From an uncultured Chitinophagaceae bacterium (GTDB lineage Bacteria > Bacteroidota > Bacteroidia > Chitinophagales > Chitinophagaceae), in assembly GCA_903830285.1 (NCBI GenBank), contig CAIKTE010000219.1:1-64000 (forward strand): a stretch of 64,000 bases of DNA, in the 5' to 3' direction. This document shows positions 27,678 to 37,429 of the stretch, one piece after another. Position numbers and translations under genes: made by a program. The notes beneath the pieces were generated by a model. The model saw only the letters and a program-made list of their open reading frames with translations, had not been told where the DNA came from and ran no database searches. Positions within the stretch are counted from its first letter, which is position 1. Each line of letters starts with the position of its first letter.

Positions 27678-28070
27678 ATGAAACATCATATCGCACATAT
27701 TTCTTTGGTTGTAAAAGATTACGACGAAGCCATTCAGTTTTATACACAACGATTGGACTTTGTTTTAATTGAGGACACTGTTTTAAGCGAAACAAAACGT
27801 TGGGTTTTGGTTGCTCCAAAAGGTTCAACAGAATGTTGTTTGTTATTGGCAAAAGCAGCCAACGAAGAACAACAATCAAGGATCGGCAATCAAACAGGCG
27901 GTCGTGTTTTTTTATTTTTATCTACCGATGATTTTTGGCGAGATTATAAAAATATGCTCTACAAAAAAATAAAATTCACCATAGAACCACACGAAGAAGC
28001 ATATGGCACTGTTGCCGTTTTCGAAGACCTCTATGGAAACTTGTGGGATTTGATTGAACGAAAAAAATAA
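27678..28070 (+). CDS. VOC (glyoxalase/bleomycin-resistance) family protein
   Basis: A 130-residue single vicinal-oxygen-chelate domain protein. The beta-alpha-beta-beta-beta repeats and the motifs HISLVVKDYDEAIQFY and YGTVAVFEDLYGNLWDLIE are characteristic, with His near the start and Glu near the end as likely metal ligands. The start at ATG 27678 was chosen over an upstream TTG. Members include glyoxalases, extradiol dioxygenases and resistance proteins; which applies here cannot be decided. It is separated by only two bases from the convergent thiL gene. Confidence 0.87.
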   Translation: MKHHIAHISLVVKDYDEAIQFYTQRLDFVLIEDTVLSETKRWVLVAPKGSTECCLLLAKAANEEQQSRIGNQTGGRVFLFLSTDDFWRDYKNMLYKKIKFTIEPHEEAYGTVAVFEDLYGNLWDLIERKK

Positions 28071-28072
28071 TT

Positions 28073-29104
28073 TTATTTATTAAACGCATTCCAACCCTGT
28101 GCTGTAATATCAAATGTATTTCCGCCTTTAGTTAAGAGTTTTGTTCCTTCTTCCAATTCAGCCATATAACCCACCACGGCAATTTCTTCATTCAAAGTGA
28201 TCTTATCGTAATCTTCCTGTTTCAATGTAAAGATCAGTTCGTAATCTTCCCCGCCATTTAGTGCACAAACTGTTGGATCCAATCCAAACTTGAATGCCGC
28301 TTTTCTCGCCAGATCATGAATCGGTATTTTTTCTTCATAGATCCTGCACCCAAGATTGCTTTGTTTACAGAGATGCAAAACCTCGCTGCTTAATCCATCG
28401 CTAATATCCATCATCGATGTTGGCATGATCTCATTCTTCTCAAAAAATTCAATGATATCTTTTCTTGCTTCCGGTTTTAATAAGCGCCCAACGATATAAT
28501 CTTCATTCTCCAGATCCGGTTGCACTTTCGGATTCTCTAAAAAGATCTTTTTTTCTCTTTCCATCAAAGTCAATCCCAGAAAGGCACCACCAAGATCACC
28601 GCTTACACAGATCAGATCTCCTTTTTGTGCAGTGCTTCGTTTTACAAATTTATCAGGTGATACTTCGCCAATTGCTGTGACAGAAATAATAAACCCTTTA
28701 TCAGAAGAAGAAGTATCGCCCCCCACCAGATCAACGCCATGTTTTTCGCAGGCAATATAAACGCCTTCATAAAATTCATCCAATGCTTCCACACTGAACC
28801 GATTGCTGAATCCGATACTAATGGTAATTTGTGTAGGTGTTGCATTCATTGCATACACATCACTCAAGTTTACGATCACAGCTTTATAACCTAAGTGTTT
28901 TAAAGGCGTGTACATCAGATCAAAATGAATTCCTTCCAACAACAGGTCTGTTGTGACAACGGTTTGTTTGCCGAAATGATCGATCACTGCAGCATCATCG
29001 CCCACGCCTAAAACAGTTGATACATTTTGTATCTCAAAATTTTTGGTAAGATGATCGATCAAACCAAATTCACCAAGAGTTGATATTTCTGTTCTGTTTT
29101 CCAT
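28073..29104 (-). CDS. thiL: Thiamine-monophosphate kinase
   Basis: A 343-residue ATP-dependent kinase making thiamine pyrophosphate from thiamine monophosphate. The PurM-like signatures are GVGDDAAVID near the N-terminus, DLLLEGIHFD, the segment VIVNLSDVYAMNATP, GGDTSSSDKG and the C-terminal GGEDYELIFT. Length is normal. Its start codon overlaps the stop of the inositol-phosphatase gene upstream, so the two are translationally coupled. No TPP riboswitch is seen in front of the pair and no other thiamine gene is in the window. Confidence 0.94.
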   Translation of the reverse strand: MENRTEISTLGEFGLIDHLTKNFEIQNVSTVLGVGDDAAVIDHFGKQTVVTTDLLLEGIHFDLMYTPLKHLGYKAVIVNLSDVYAMNATPTQITISIGFSNRFSVEALDEFYEGVYIACEKHGVDLVGGDTSSSDKGFIISVTAIGEVSPDKFVKRSTAQKGDLICVSGDLGGAFLGLTLMEREKKIFLENPKVQPDLENEDYIVGRLLKPEARKDIIEFFEKNEIMPTSMMDISDGLSSEVLHLCKQSNLGCRIYEEKIPIHDLARKAAFKFGLDPTVCALNGGEDYELIFTLKQEDYDKITLNEEIAVVGYMAELEEGTKLLTKGGNTFDITAQGWNAFNK

Positions 29105-29880
29105 TAAAGATTTCCTCCGTTAATAACAGTTAATAATTCATCGTGAATTTTCCCGTTTGTTGCAACGATACCATGTTGATACGGATTGTAATATTTCCCG
29201 CTAAGGTCAGTTACTTTCCCGCCAGCTTCTTCAACCATTAAAAATCCGGCTGCGCTATCCCATGCTTGCAATTGATGTTCATAAAACCCATCAAACCTAC
29301 CCATCGCCACCCAGCAAAGATCAATGGCTGCGCTTCCCAAACGACGAACAGGAACTCCTTTTCTGACCAATTTATCAAATACCTGCAAGGGTCCGTTTGT
29401 TTCATCCAAATATGTATAAGGGAACCCCGTAACCAAGCAGCTTGTTTTTACATCTGCCTTACTACTTACCTGTATAGATTTATTATTTAGAGTTGCCCCA
29501 TTTCCTTTTTCTGCAAAAAACAATTCTCCTATGAACGGATTATAAACCGCACCCAAGATCATCTTGCCATCTTTTTCAATACCAATGCTTACACAGCAGA
29601 TAGGAATACGATTGGCATAGTTAACCGTGCCATCAATAGGATCGATGATCCATTTAAAATTACTGTCCTGAATGATTTCTCCTGCTTCTTCACTTAAAAT
29701 ATAGTGTTCCGGAAATTGCTCTTTGATCACTTTAAAAATAGCAGCTTCACTTTTATGATCTACTTCTGTAACCAGATTATTAATGCCTTCTTTATTGGAA
29801 ATAATGAAAGATTGATCGAAATATTCTTTCATGATGGCGGCACCGGTTTCAACAGCCTTGATCAATGTTTGTTTAAGCAT
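29104..29880 (-). CDS. suhB: Inositol monophosphatase family protein
   Basis: A 258-residue lithium-sensitive phosphatase-type protein. The metal ligands are evident: Glu in ILSEEAGE (about 61-68), Asp80 and Asp83 in WIIDPIDGTVNYA, and the C-terminal QAWDSAAGFLMVEEAGG. Members dephosphorylate inositol-1-phosphate or related sugar phosphates; SuhB also acts in rRNA antitermination in E. coli. It heads a two-gene unit with thiL. Its promoter is the best in the window: TTTG, 20 bases, TATCTTTG, then only four bases to the ATG, so the mRNA should be leaderless. Confidence 0.92.
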   Translation of the reverse strand: MLKQTLIKAVETGAAIMKEYFDQSFIISNKEGINNLVTEVDHKSEAAIFKVIKEQFPEHYILSEEAGEIIQDSNFKWIIDPIDGTVNYANRIPICCVSIGIEKDGKMILGAVYNPFIGELFFAEKGNGATLNNKSIQVSSKADVKTSCLVTGFPYTYLDETNGPLQVFDKLVRKGVPVRRLGSAAIDLCWVAMGRFDGFYEHQLQAWDSAAGFLMVEEAGGKVTDLSGKYYNPYQHGIVATNGKIHDELLTVINGGNL

Positions 29881-29884
29881 GGCG

Positions 29885-29916
29885 CAAAGATAGCCGCTGC
29901 GCCATGCCTTACCAAA
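29885..29916 (-). promoter_or_regulatory. Consensus promoter of suhB-thiL, abutting the start codon
   Basis: On the minus strand: -33 TTTG (29913-29916), a 20-base spacer, and -7 TATCTTTG (29885-29892). Both elements and the spacing match the Bacteroidota consensus, and the start codon is four bases downstream. Confidence 0.75.
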
Positions 29917-29928
29917 GAAGAAATGTTA

Positions 29929-30918
<990 letters not shown>

Positions 30919-31136
30919 ATTTCAATTGTTTCTATAAAATTAGAGCATTTGATTTTTGAAACAAGCTTTTGTATTGTTATTACGCTACTGTTGCGTCGCA
31001 TAATTCTGCTTTGAAGTTTTATGTATTAAAGTGTACTTTCTGCTTGTGCATTTTCCACTTTTCTCTATGCGTATTCAATAAATCGTTTTGTACAATAAAA
31101 TAAAACAACTTAATTCGTATGACTTAATCGCAGCGC

Positions 31137-32321
31137 TTGGTTTTATCAGTCATTATAGTCAATTACAACGTTAAATATTTTCTGGAGCAATGTTTATGCT
31201 CTGTTCAAAAAGCCATTTCAACAATCGAAGCAGAAATAATAGTGATCGATAATCATTCTTCTGATGGGAGTTTAGACTATTTGAGGCCGCTTTTTCCTAC
31301 TGTACTTTTTTTAGCAAATGAAAAAAACATTGGTTTCGGTAAAGCCAATAATATTGCATTGCGGCAAGCCAAGGGTGATTTTATTTTGTTCTTAAATCCT
31401 GACACTATTGTCAACGAAACCTGCTTTACACATAGTATTACTTTTTTAAAATCTGCTGCAAATGCAGGCGCAGCAGGTATTCGCATGATCGATGGTAGCG
31501 GAAAATTTTTACCCGAAAGCAAACGGTCTTTCCCTTCACCTGTTTCTTCTTTTTATAAACTCATCGGGCTGGCTTCCGTGTTTCCCTCATCAAAATATTT
31601 CAACCACTATGCATTGGGGAATTTAGACGAAAACAAAACACATGAAATTGATGTGCTGGCAGGGGCGTTTATGATCATCAAAAAAGAAGTGCTTGAAAAA
31701 GTAAATGGTTTTGATGAAAGTTTTTTTATGTACGGAGAAGACATTGATCTCAGTTACAGGATCCAACATGCGGGTTACAAGATATTTTATCTTGGCGAAA
31801 CCAGCATCATTCATTTTAAAGGCGAAAGCGCCAAAAAGCAAAACACCAATTATGTACGAATGTTTTATAATGCTATGGATATTTTTGTAAGCAAGCATTA
31901 TGGCAAGGTTACTTCTTTCCTTTTTTCAATGTTCATCAAGTTGGCAATTGCAATAAGAACATTTACCACATTATTTCAAGCTGTATTTTTAAAAATGCCT
32001 TTTTCAAAATACAATTCTGAAAATAGTTTTTCACAATGTTTAATTATCGGCTCTCCTGAGGAACAAAATGAAATTAACCGTCTTCTCAATAATGAGCTTT
32101 TTCAAAAAAAATATCTTCCTGGTGTTGATTCTTTAAAAAACATTGCTCTGTTTCCAACTACCAAAAAACTTATTTTTTGCGCCGGTGATATCAGTTATTC
32201 CGAGATCATTCAATTCATACAATCAACTCCTAATTATCGTTTTCGCTTTCATGCAAAGGGCAGTAATTGCATTGTTGGCAGCGATTCTAAAAAAGGTTCC
32301 GGGGAAACAAAAGCCGCATAA
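31137..32321 (+). CDS. GT2 family glycosyltransferase with C-terminal extension
   Basis: A 394-residue inverting glycosyltransferase. The GT-A domain covers about 1-245: LSVIIVNYNVKYFLEQCL, the nucleotide-sugar Asp in VIDNHSSDGS, the metal-binding LFLNPDT and the acceptor region GFDESFFMYGEDIDLSYR, as in rhamnosyltransferases of the WbbL type. The remaining ~130 residues form a separate segment that includes LIIGSPEEQNEINRLL and a tail with HAKGSNCIVG, resembling a small Rossmann-like domain. The start is TTG; an upstream ATG is immediately followed by a stop. It probably adds a sugar to surface polysaccharide. The usual cluster of sugar genes is absent. Confidence 0.88.
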   Translation: MVLSVIIVNYNVKYFLEQCLCSVQKAISTIEAEIIVIDNHSSDGSLDYLRPLFPTVLFLANEKNIGFGKANNIALRQAKGDFILFLNPDTIVNETCFTHSITFLKSAANAGAAGIRMIDGSGKFLPESKRSFPSPVSSFYKLIGLASVFPSSKYFNHYALGNLDENKTHEIDVLAGAFMIIKKEVLEKVNGFDESFFMYGEDIDLSYRIQHAGYKIFYLGETSIIHFKGESAKKQNTNYVRMFYNAMDIFVSKHYGKVTSFLFSMFIKLAIAIRTFTTLFQAVFLKMPFSKYNSENSFSQCLIIGSPEEQNEINRLLNNELFQKKYLPGVDSLKNIALFPTTKKLIFCAGDISYSEIIQFIQSTPNYRFRFHAKGSNCIVGSDSKKGSGETKAA

Positions 32322-32485
32322 AATGAGATCCCGTTTAAGTTCAAACACAGTTTCCTTTATAAAACCCTTACTTTACAATTATTAATAACATTCGGTATTT
32401 GTTATTTAAGGATGAATGGATTCTCATATTTGCAGCAAATATTTTAGCTTCGTAGCAACAAATCAGCAAAACCAATTTTTTAGCA

Positions 32486-34024
32486 ATGGCCATATTCGAT
32501 ATAAAGCTTCCTGAAAGAATTTTAAAGGCATTGCACCTACCCGAAAACAATCCACGTGGTCAGCAATTGCGTGTATTAAAAAAGTTATTGCGCAAAGCAA
32601 GATTTACCGAGTTTGGGCAGGAATTCCATTTTGATGATATATTGGTGAGTAAACATCCCGGGAAAAAATTTCAAGAACTCGTTCCTACATATAATTATAG
32701 CAGCATTTATAAGGATTGGTGGCATAAAACACTGGAAGGTGTTCCCGATGTTTGCTGGCCTGGCAAAATAAAATATTATGCACTATCATCAGGAACATCT
32801 GAAGCTGCGAGTAAATATATACCCGTTACCAATGATCTGCTGCGTGGGAATAAAGTGGTGATGATAAAACAATTATTAAGCCTTCGCCATTACGAACATC
32901 TACCTATGGGTTCTATTGGAAAGGGCTGGTTAACCCTGGGGGGCAGCACCGATCTACAAAAAAAGAGCGCAGGATATTATGCCGGTGACCTAAGTGGTAT
33001 TACTGCAAAAAAAGCGCCTTTTTGGTTTCAGCCATTTTATAAACCCGGTAGAAAAATTGCGAAAGAAAAAGATTGGAATAAAAAATTAGAAGATATAGTT
33101 GCCAAAGCTCCCGAATGGGATATTGGTTTTGTGGTGGGCGTTCCTGCATGGATACAAATGTGCATGGAGATGATAATTGAACGTTATCATCTGAATAATA
33201 TTCATGAAATGTGGCCCAACCTTGCCTTTTTTGTGCATGGTGGTGTAAGTTTTGAGCCATATAAAAAAGGGTTTGAAAAATTATTGGGCAAGCCATTGAT
33301 CTATATTGAAACTTATTTAGCTAGTGAGGGTTTTATTGCTTATCAAGACAGACCCAATACACAAGGAATGAAGCTTGTCACCAATGAACATATCTTTTTA
33401 GAGTTTGTTCCTTTTGATGAAAAGAACTTTGATTCTAGTGGAGATATGAGTGCAAATCCTGAGGCGTTGATGATTCATGAGGTGGAAGAAGGAAAAGATT
33501 ATGCATTATTGATCAGCACATCTGCCGGCACATGGCGATATCTGATCGGAGATACTGTAAGATTCGTTGATAAGGAAAAATGTGAGATCGTCATTACGGG
33601 AAGAACAAAACATTATTTGAGTCTGGTGGGCGAGCATTTGAGCGTTGACAATATGAATAAAGCCATTCAGCTTGCCGGCGAGGAAATGAATATATGTATA
33701 CCTGAATTTACTGTCGCCGGCGTACCATTCGGAAATTTCTTTGCGCACCATTGGTTTGTTGCCTGTAACGATCATGTGAATGCAGAGCAATTACGCATCA
33801 CTATTGATAATAAATTGAAAGAACTGAATGACGATTATGCAGTTGAAAGAAAAAGTGCATTGAAAACAGTTTTATTAGACGTATTGACTGAGCAACAATT
33901 CATGGATTTCATGACCGCCAAAGGAAAAATAGGTGGTCAGCATAAATTCCCTCGTGTTTTAAAAGGTAAAATGCTGGAAGACTGGCAACGTTTTTTAAAA
34001 GGAGAATTCATCAGCGCACAATAA
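32486..34024 (+). CDS. GH3 auxin-responsive promoter family protein
   Basis: A 512-residue bacterial GH3 homologue of the ANL (adenylating) superfamily. The ATP-binding serine/threonine motif is YALSSGTSEAASKYIPVT, followed by the region YLASEGFIAYQDRP and TSAGTWRYLIGDTVRF, which hold the other nucleotide-binding residues. Plant GH3 enzymes join amino acids to jasmonate or auxin; the bacterial proteins are widespread in Bacteroidota and their acyl and amine substrates are mostly unknown. It is cytosolic and complete. A near-consensus -7 box (CATATTTG) lies about 50 bases upstream. Confidence 0.9.
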   Translation: MAIFDIKLPERILKALHLPENNPRGQQLRVLKKLLRKARFTEFGQEFHFDDILVSKHPGKKFQELVPTYNYSSIYKDWWHKTLEGVPDVCWPGKIKYYALSSGTSEAASKYIPVTNDLLRGNKVVMIKQLLSLRHYEHLPMGSIGKGWLTLGGSTDLQKKSAGYYAGDLSGITAKKAPFWFQPFYKPGRKIAKEKDWNKKLEDIVAKAPEWDIGFVVGVPAWIQMCMEMIIERYHLNNIHEMWPNLAFFVHGGVSFEPYKKGFEKLLGKPLIYIETYLASEGFIAYQDRPNTQGMKLVTNEHIFLEFVPFDEKNFDSSGDMSANPEALMIHEVEEGKDYALLISTSAGTWRYLIGDTVRFVDKEKCEIVITGRTKHYLSLVGEHLSVDNMNKAIQLAGEEMNICIPEFTVAGVPFGNFFAHHWFVACNDHVNAEQLRITIDNKLKELNDDYAVERKSALKTVLLDVLTEQQFMDFMTAKGKIGGQHKFPRVLKGKMLEDWQRFLKGEFISAQ

Positions 34025-34054
34025 GATTTTATTTTACAGCATCATTTTATTTTC

Positions 34055-34690
34055 ATGATCGCACCTTTTATCAAAGGAATTCTTTTAGGTATAATGTTGG
34101 CCATTTCAGTTGGTCCGATCATTTTTTCCATCATCAAACAAAGTATCAACAATGGTCACAAAGGTGGTTTTACCTTTGTTGCGGGAGTTAGTACAAGCGA
34201 TATCACATTGGTCTTGGTTAGCCAGTTGTTTACTGAATTATTCAGATATCTTTTAGAATACAAAAAAACAATCGGTATTGGTGGTAGTATTTTATTGATT
34301 GGTATCGGTATTTATGTCTTGTTCTTTAAAAAAGTGGCCATCAACGAAGAAGGTAAACAGGAAATAAAAATGACGGGGCGAGATTATATAAAGACTTTTT
34401 TATCCGGTTATTTCATGAATACTTTAAACCCGGGCGTAATTGGTTTTTGGTTAGTGATAGCCACTTCAGTAGTTGGTTTGTCTTTTACTTACCGCCTGAT
34501 CATGTTCAGTACCTGTTTAGCTTTCGTACTGTCAACAGATATTGCTAAAGTTCTTTTGGCAGGCAGTATCCGTCAAAAATTAACGCCGCATAATATTCAT
34601 ATTCTCAATAAAGTTTCGGGGCTAATTTTAGTTGGCTTTGGATTAGCGCTCATCTGGGGCACTCTGGAGTTTGGCGATAAGTTGCATTAA
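34055..34690 (+). CDS. LysE/RhtB family amino acid exporter
   Basis: A 211-residue inner-membrane protein with six predicted helices, the first holding the conserved GIMLAISVGPIIFSIIKQS of the LysE family. A second signature, SGYFMNTLNPGVIGFW, lies in the fourth helix. Family members export lysine, arginine, threonine, homoserine or similar molecules. It starts 30 bases after the GH3 gene in the same direction. Co-transcription could mean the transporter exports an amino acid or conjugate handled by GH3, but this is speculative. Confidence 0.87.
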   Translation: MIAPFIKGILLGIMLAISVGPIIFSIIKQSINNGHKGGFTFVAGVSTSDITLVLVSQLFTELFRYLLEYKKTIGIGGSILLIGIGIYVLFFKKVAINEEGKQEIKMTGRDYIKTFLSGYFMNTLNPGVIGFWLVIATSVVGLSFTYRLIMFSTCLAFVLSTDIAKVLLAGSIRQKLTPHNIHILNKVSGLILVGFGLALIWGTLEFGDKLH

Positions 34691-34742
34691 TTTAACGAAG
34701 CATTTGCGGGACTCTTCGTTGCATCTTTCTATCTTTCAAGGA

Positions 34743-35303
34743 ATGAAATTATTTTTACTGTCTACTCTTTTGATTCTCTCTTTTGTTTCATTTTCTCAAA
34801 CATCAGATTTTATGGTGTTGAAGAAGAAAGACAGAACTATTCAAACATTTTTTCCGGGTAGTCATATTAATTTTCAATTAGACAATGGACAATGGCTGGA
34901 AGGACCGATCATTAAGATTATTCACGACAGCATTTTTATTGAGCAACAAAAAGAACAAGGCTACCTCACTATTTGGGGAACACCGGCCTATCAATTGTTG
35001 AATTTGGGAGTATTGAAATTCCATGTCAATGAAATTGTAGCTTTACCGTATAAAGAAAAACATGTTTCAATTATAGATAATGGCATTTTATTTCAGGTGG
35101 CAGGTGCAACATATATCACTCTGAATATTGCCAATAGTATCATTCAGAAAGATCCATTTTTTGCTGCTCAGAATTTGACCAATATCGGAATTGCGGCTGG
35201 CGTTTTATTATTTGGAAAGATCCTGCAATGGTCTCATCCAACACAAATCACCATTGGGAAAAAATATCAGTTACAGATCATTCATCTAACAGACAATAAA
35301 TAA
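34743..35303 (+). CDS. Secreted protein of unknown function
   Basis: A 186-residue exported protein I do not recognise. The first 19 residues (MKLFLLSTLLILSFVSFSQ) are a clear signal peptide. The rest has a beta-rich N-terminal half (FFPGSHINFQLDNGQWLEGP) and one hydrophobic stretch near 125-165 (ATYITLNIANSI, IGIAAGVLLFG). The start at ATG 34743 was preferred to one 72 bases upstream because it begins the signal peptide and sits five bases after a TATCTTTC -7-like box. It is followed 12 bases later by mtgA, so an envelope role is plausible. Confidence 0.72.
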   Translation: MKLFLLSTLLILSFVSFSQTSDFMVLKKKDRTIQTFFPGSHINFQLDNGQWLEGPIIKIIHDSIFIEQQKEQGYLTIWGTPAYQLLNLGVLKFHVNEIVALPYKEKHVSIIDNGILFQVAGATYITLNIANSIIQKDPFFAAQNLTNIGIAAGVLLFGKILQWSHPTQITIGKKYQLQIIHLTDNK

Positions 35304-35315
35304 TATCTTGCCGCC

Positions 35316-36047
35316 ATGGCAAAACAATCCACTCAAAAAGGGTCTTTTCTGAAACGCATTTGGCAATTTGCAAAAAGGCTTTTTCTTTTGGCATTCATTT
35401 CTTCATTTATATATGCTGTAATTTGTCGTTGGCTAATGCCACCCATCACTGTTACACAAATCGCCAATTCCTTTACTTACGGACTGAAAAGGGACTATGT
35501 TGGCTGGAATGATATTTCTTACAATGCAAAGCTTGCCGCCATTGCAAGTGAGGACCAGGCTTTTCCCGATCATTGGGGGTTTGATATTGATGCTATGAAA
35601 AAAAGTTTTAATCCTAAAAAGAAAAACAAGAAAACAAGAATTGCTTTAGGTGGTGCAGCCAGCACTATTTCTCAACAAACGGCCAAGAATGTTTTTTTAT
35701 GGCAGGGAACGGGTGTATTAAAATATGTTCGTAAAGGATTTGAATTTTATTTTACAGGCTTAACCGAATTATTATGGAACAAAAGAAGGATCTTGGAGGT
35801 CTATCTCAACACCATTGAAATGGGGCCGGGCATTTTTGGTATTGAGGCGGCAGCGCAACATTATTTTCACAAACACGCAAAGAATTTATCTAGAGAAGAG
35901 GCCGCAAAAATTATTGCCTGTTTGCCCAATCCTAAAAAATTTTCTGTTGTTCCGGAAAGCAGGAGAGTTGCCTGGCGATATCAGCAAATTATAAAAGAAA
36001 TGAACAATATAGAAGACGATAAGGATGTGCAGACAATTATAAAATAA
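35316..36047 (+). CDS. mtgA: Monofunctional biosynthetic peptidoglycan transglycosylase
   Basis: A 243-residue GT51 enzyme that polymerises lipid II into glycan strands. It has one N-terminal membrane anchor (about 20-40) and the complete GT51 domain: the catalytic Glu79 in ASEDQAF, GGAASTISQQTAKNVFLW, and RRILEVYLNTIEMGPGIFG with the second acidic residue. There is no transpeptidase domain, consistent with MtgA rather than a class A PBP. The convergent gluconokinase stop lies two bases beyond. It probably shares a transcript with the secreted protein upstream. Confidence 0.94.
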   Translation: MAKQSTQKGSFLKRIWQFAKRLFLLAFISSFIYAVICRWLMPPITVTQIANSFTYGLKRDYVGWNDISYNAKLAAIASEDQAFPDHWGFDIDAMKKSFNPKKKNKKTRIALGGAASTISQQTAKNVFLWQGTGVLKYVRKGFEFYFTGLTELLWNKRRILEVYLNTIEMGPGIFGIEAAAQHYFHKHAKNLSREEAAKIIACLPNPKKFSVVPESRRVAWRYQQIIKEMNNIEDDKDVQTIIK

Positions 36048-36049
36048 GT

Positions 36050-37426
36050 TCAACTCTTTAAAGCCAGTTGGGAAAATCTTTCAAATTGTTTTGCATAGAG
36101 AGCGTGATTTATTGTATTCGGCAGATAAATAATGATCGGCTCTGTTTTAATTTCTATCCCCAACATAATTGCACCCAAGGCTGAATTCTCATTCGTATCA
36201 AAGATCTTTACGGGTAAATTAAAAATATCCGCCAACATTTGTATCCAAAATGGACTCTCCGCGAATCCACCGCCGGCGTGTATCTCAGAGATCGTATTTT
36301 TTTGATTCAGCATATTTCCTATCAGTAGCAAATTAAATATTACACCTTCTATAGCCGCACGAATGATATATTCTTTTGAATGATGAACCGTTAATCCGAT
36401 AAGTTCTGCTTTTGCATTACTGTTCCACAAGGGCGCCCTTTCCCCTAAGATATAAGGAAGGAAAATTAACCCATCTGATCCCGCGGGAACAGTTGAAGCC
36501 TTCTGTAACAATTCTTCAATCGTTTCATTGGTCTGCAATATTTTTTCTTTCAACCAGTCCAAAACAATTGCTCCGTTATTGGATGCACCTCCTTTTATAA
36601 AATATTTTTCTTTAAGATGATAACAGAATAGACGCATTTCTTCATCAACACCCGGTTGCTGAGTTGTAATTCTTGCTGCGGCACTGGTGCCGATGGTGAT
36701 AGCCAGCACTTTTTCATCGACTGCATTCATTGCCAGATTAGCTAACGCGCCATCACTAGCACCAATCATGTATTTAATATCATTCCGAACGGTCGTATAT
36801 TGAACAGGGACGATCTTTGAGAGTTTTGATGGATCTATTTTCGTCAACAATAATATTTCTTCATCCCAATCTCCAGTGTGGATATTCATCAATCCTGTTG
36901 CAGATGCAATACTTGAATCAACAATGAATTCCTGAAAGAGTTTATAAAAAATAAATTCTTTGATGCCGATGAATTTATCTGTCCGTATAAAAATTTCCGG
37001 TTCGTTTTCTTTTACCCAAATGATCTTACAGAAGGGAGACATGGCGTGTACCGGAACGCCTGAAAGCTGATATATATTCTTTGCAAATCCTTTTACATGT
37101 AATGCACCAGCTATTTCTGCAGCACGATTATCGGACCATAAAATACAATTCGTTAGAGCGTTGCCATTTTTATCAACAGCAATTAAACTATGCATGGCTG
37201 CACTGAAGCTGATGAATTGTGGTTTGCTTTTCAGTTGCGCAATAGTTGTGTCGATACAAAATATAACAGCGGCATAAACTTCTTCGGGATCCTGCTCGCT
37301 ATAGTTTTCTTTTGGCTGAATTGTTCTGTTTGTAACCGAGTGTTTTAATATCACTTTCCCCGCTGCATCAAATGCAACTGCTTTTACAGATGTTGTACCA
37401 ATATCAAGGCCCAGATAATATTGCAT
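36050..37426 (-). CDS. gntK: FGGY family carbohydrate kinase, probable gluconokinase
   Basis: A 458-residue kinase of the FGGY family (ribulo-, xylulo-, glycero- and gluconokinases). The N-terminal ATP/substrate domain starts YYLGLDIGTTSVKAVAFD, and the second domain has the conserved IHAGGGFAESPFWIQMLAD. The size and linkage to a 6-phosphogluconate dehydrogenase (three bases upstream) and a gluconate-type permease identify the likely reaction as gluconate to 6-phosphogluconate, with ATP. FGGY gluconokinase is unrelated to the small E. coli GntK. A xylulokinase is the main alternative. Confidence 0.82.
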   Translation of the reverse strand: MQYYLGLDIGTTSVKAVAFDAAGKVILKHSVTNRTIQPKENYSEQDPEEVYAAVIFCIDTTIAQLKSKPQFISFSAAMHSLIAVDKNGNALTNCILWSDNRAAEIAGALHVKGFAKNIYQLSGVPVHAMSPFCKIIWVKENEPEIFIRTDKFIGIKEFIFYKLFQEFIVDSSIASATGLMNIHTGDWDEEILLLTKIDPSKLSKIVPVQYTTVRNDIKYMIGASDGALANLAMNAVDEKVLAITIGTSAAARITTQQPGVDEEMRLFCYHLKEKYFIKGGASNNGAIVLDWLKEKILQTNETIEELLQKASTVPAGSDGLIFLPYILGERAPLWNSNAKAELIGLTVHHSKEYIIRAAIEGVIFNLLLIGNMLNQKNTISEIHAGGGFAESPFWIQMLADIFNLPVKIFDTNENSALGAIMLGIEIKTEPIIIYLPNTINHALYAKQFERFSQLALKS

Positions 37427-37429
37427 GAA

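Noticed and set aside
29104-29200. TPP riboswitch upstream of thiL
   Set aside because: thiL is the second gene of an overlapping pair with suhB and no THI-box-like sequence is seen before either gene.
32551-32560. Third CACGTG palindrome inside the GH3 gene as a parS site
   Set aside because: Only the central eight to nine bases agree with the consensus; the flanking TTT/AAA arms are absent.
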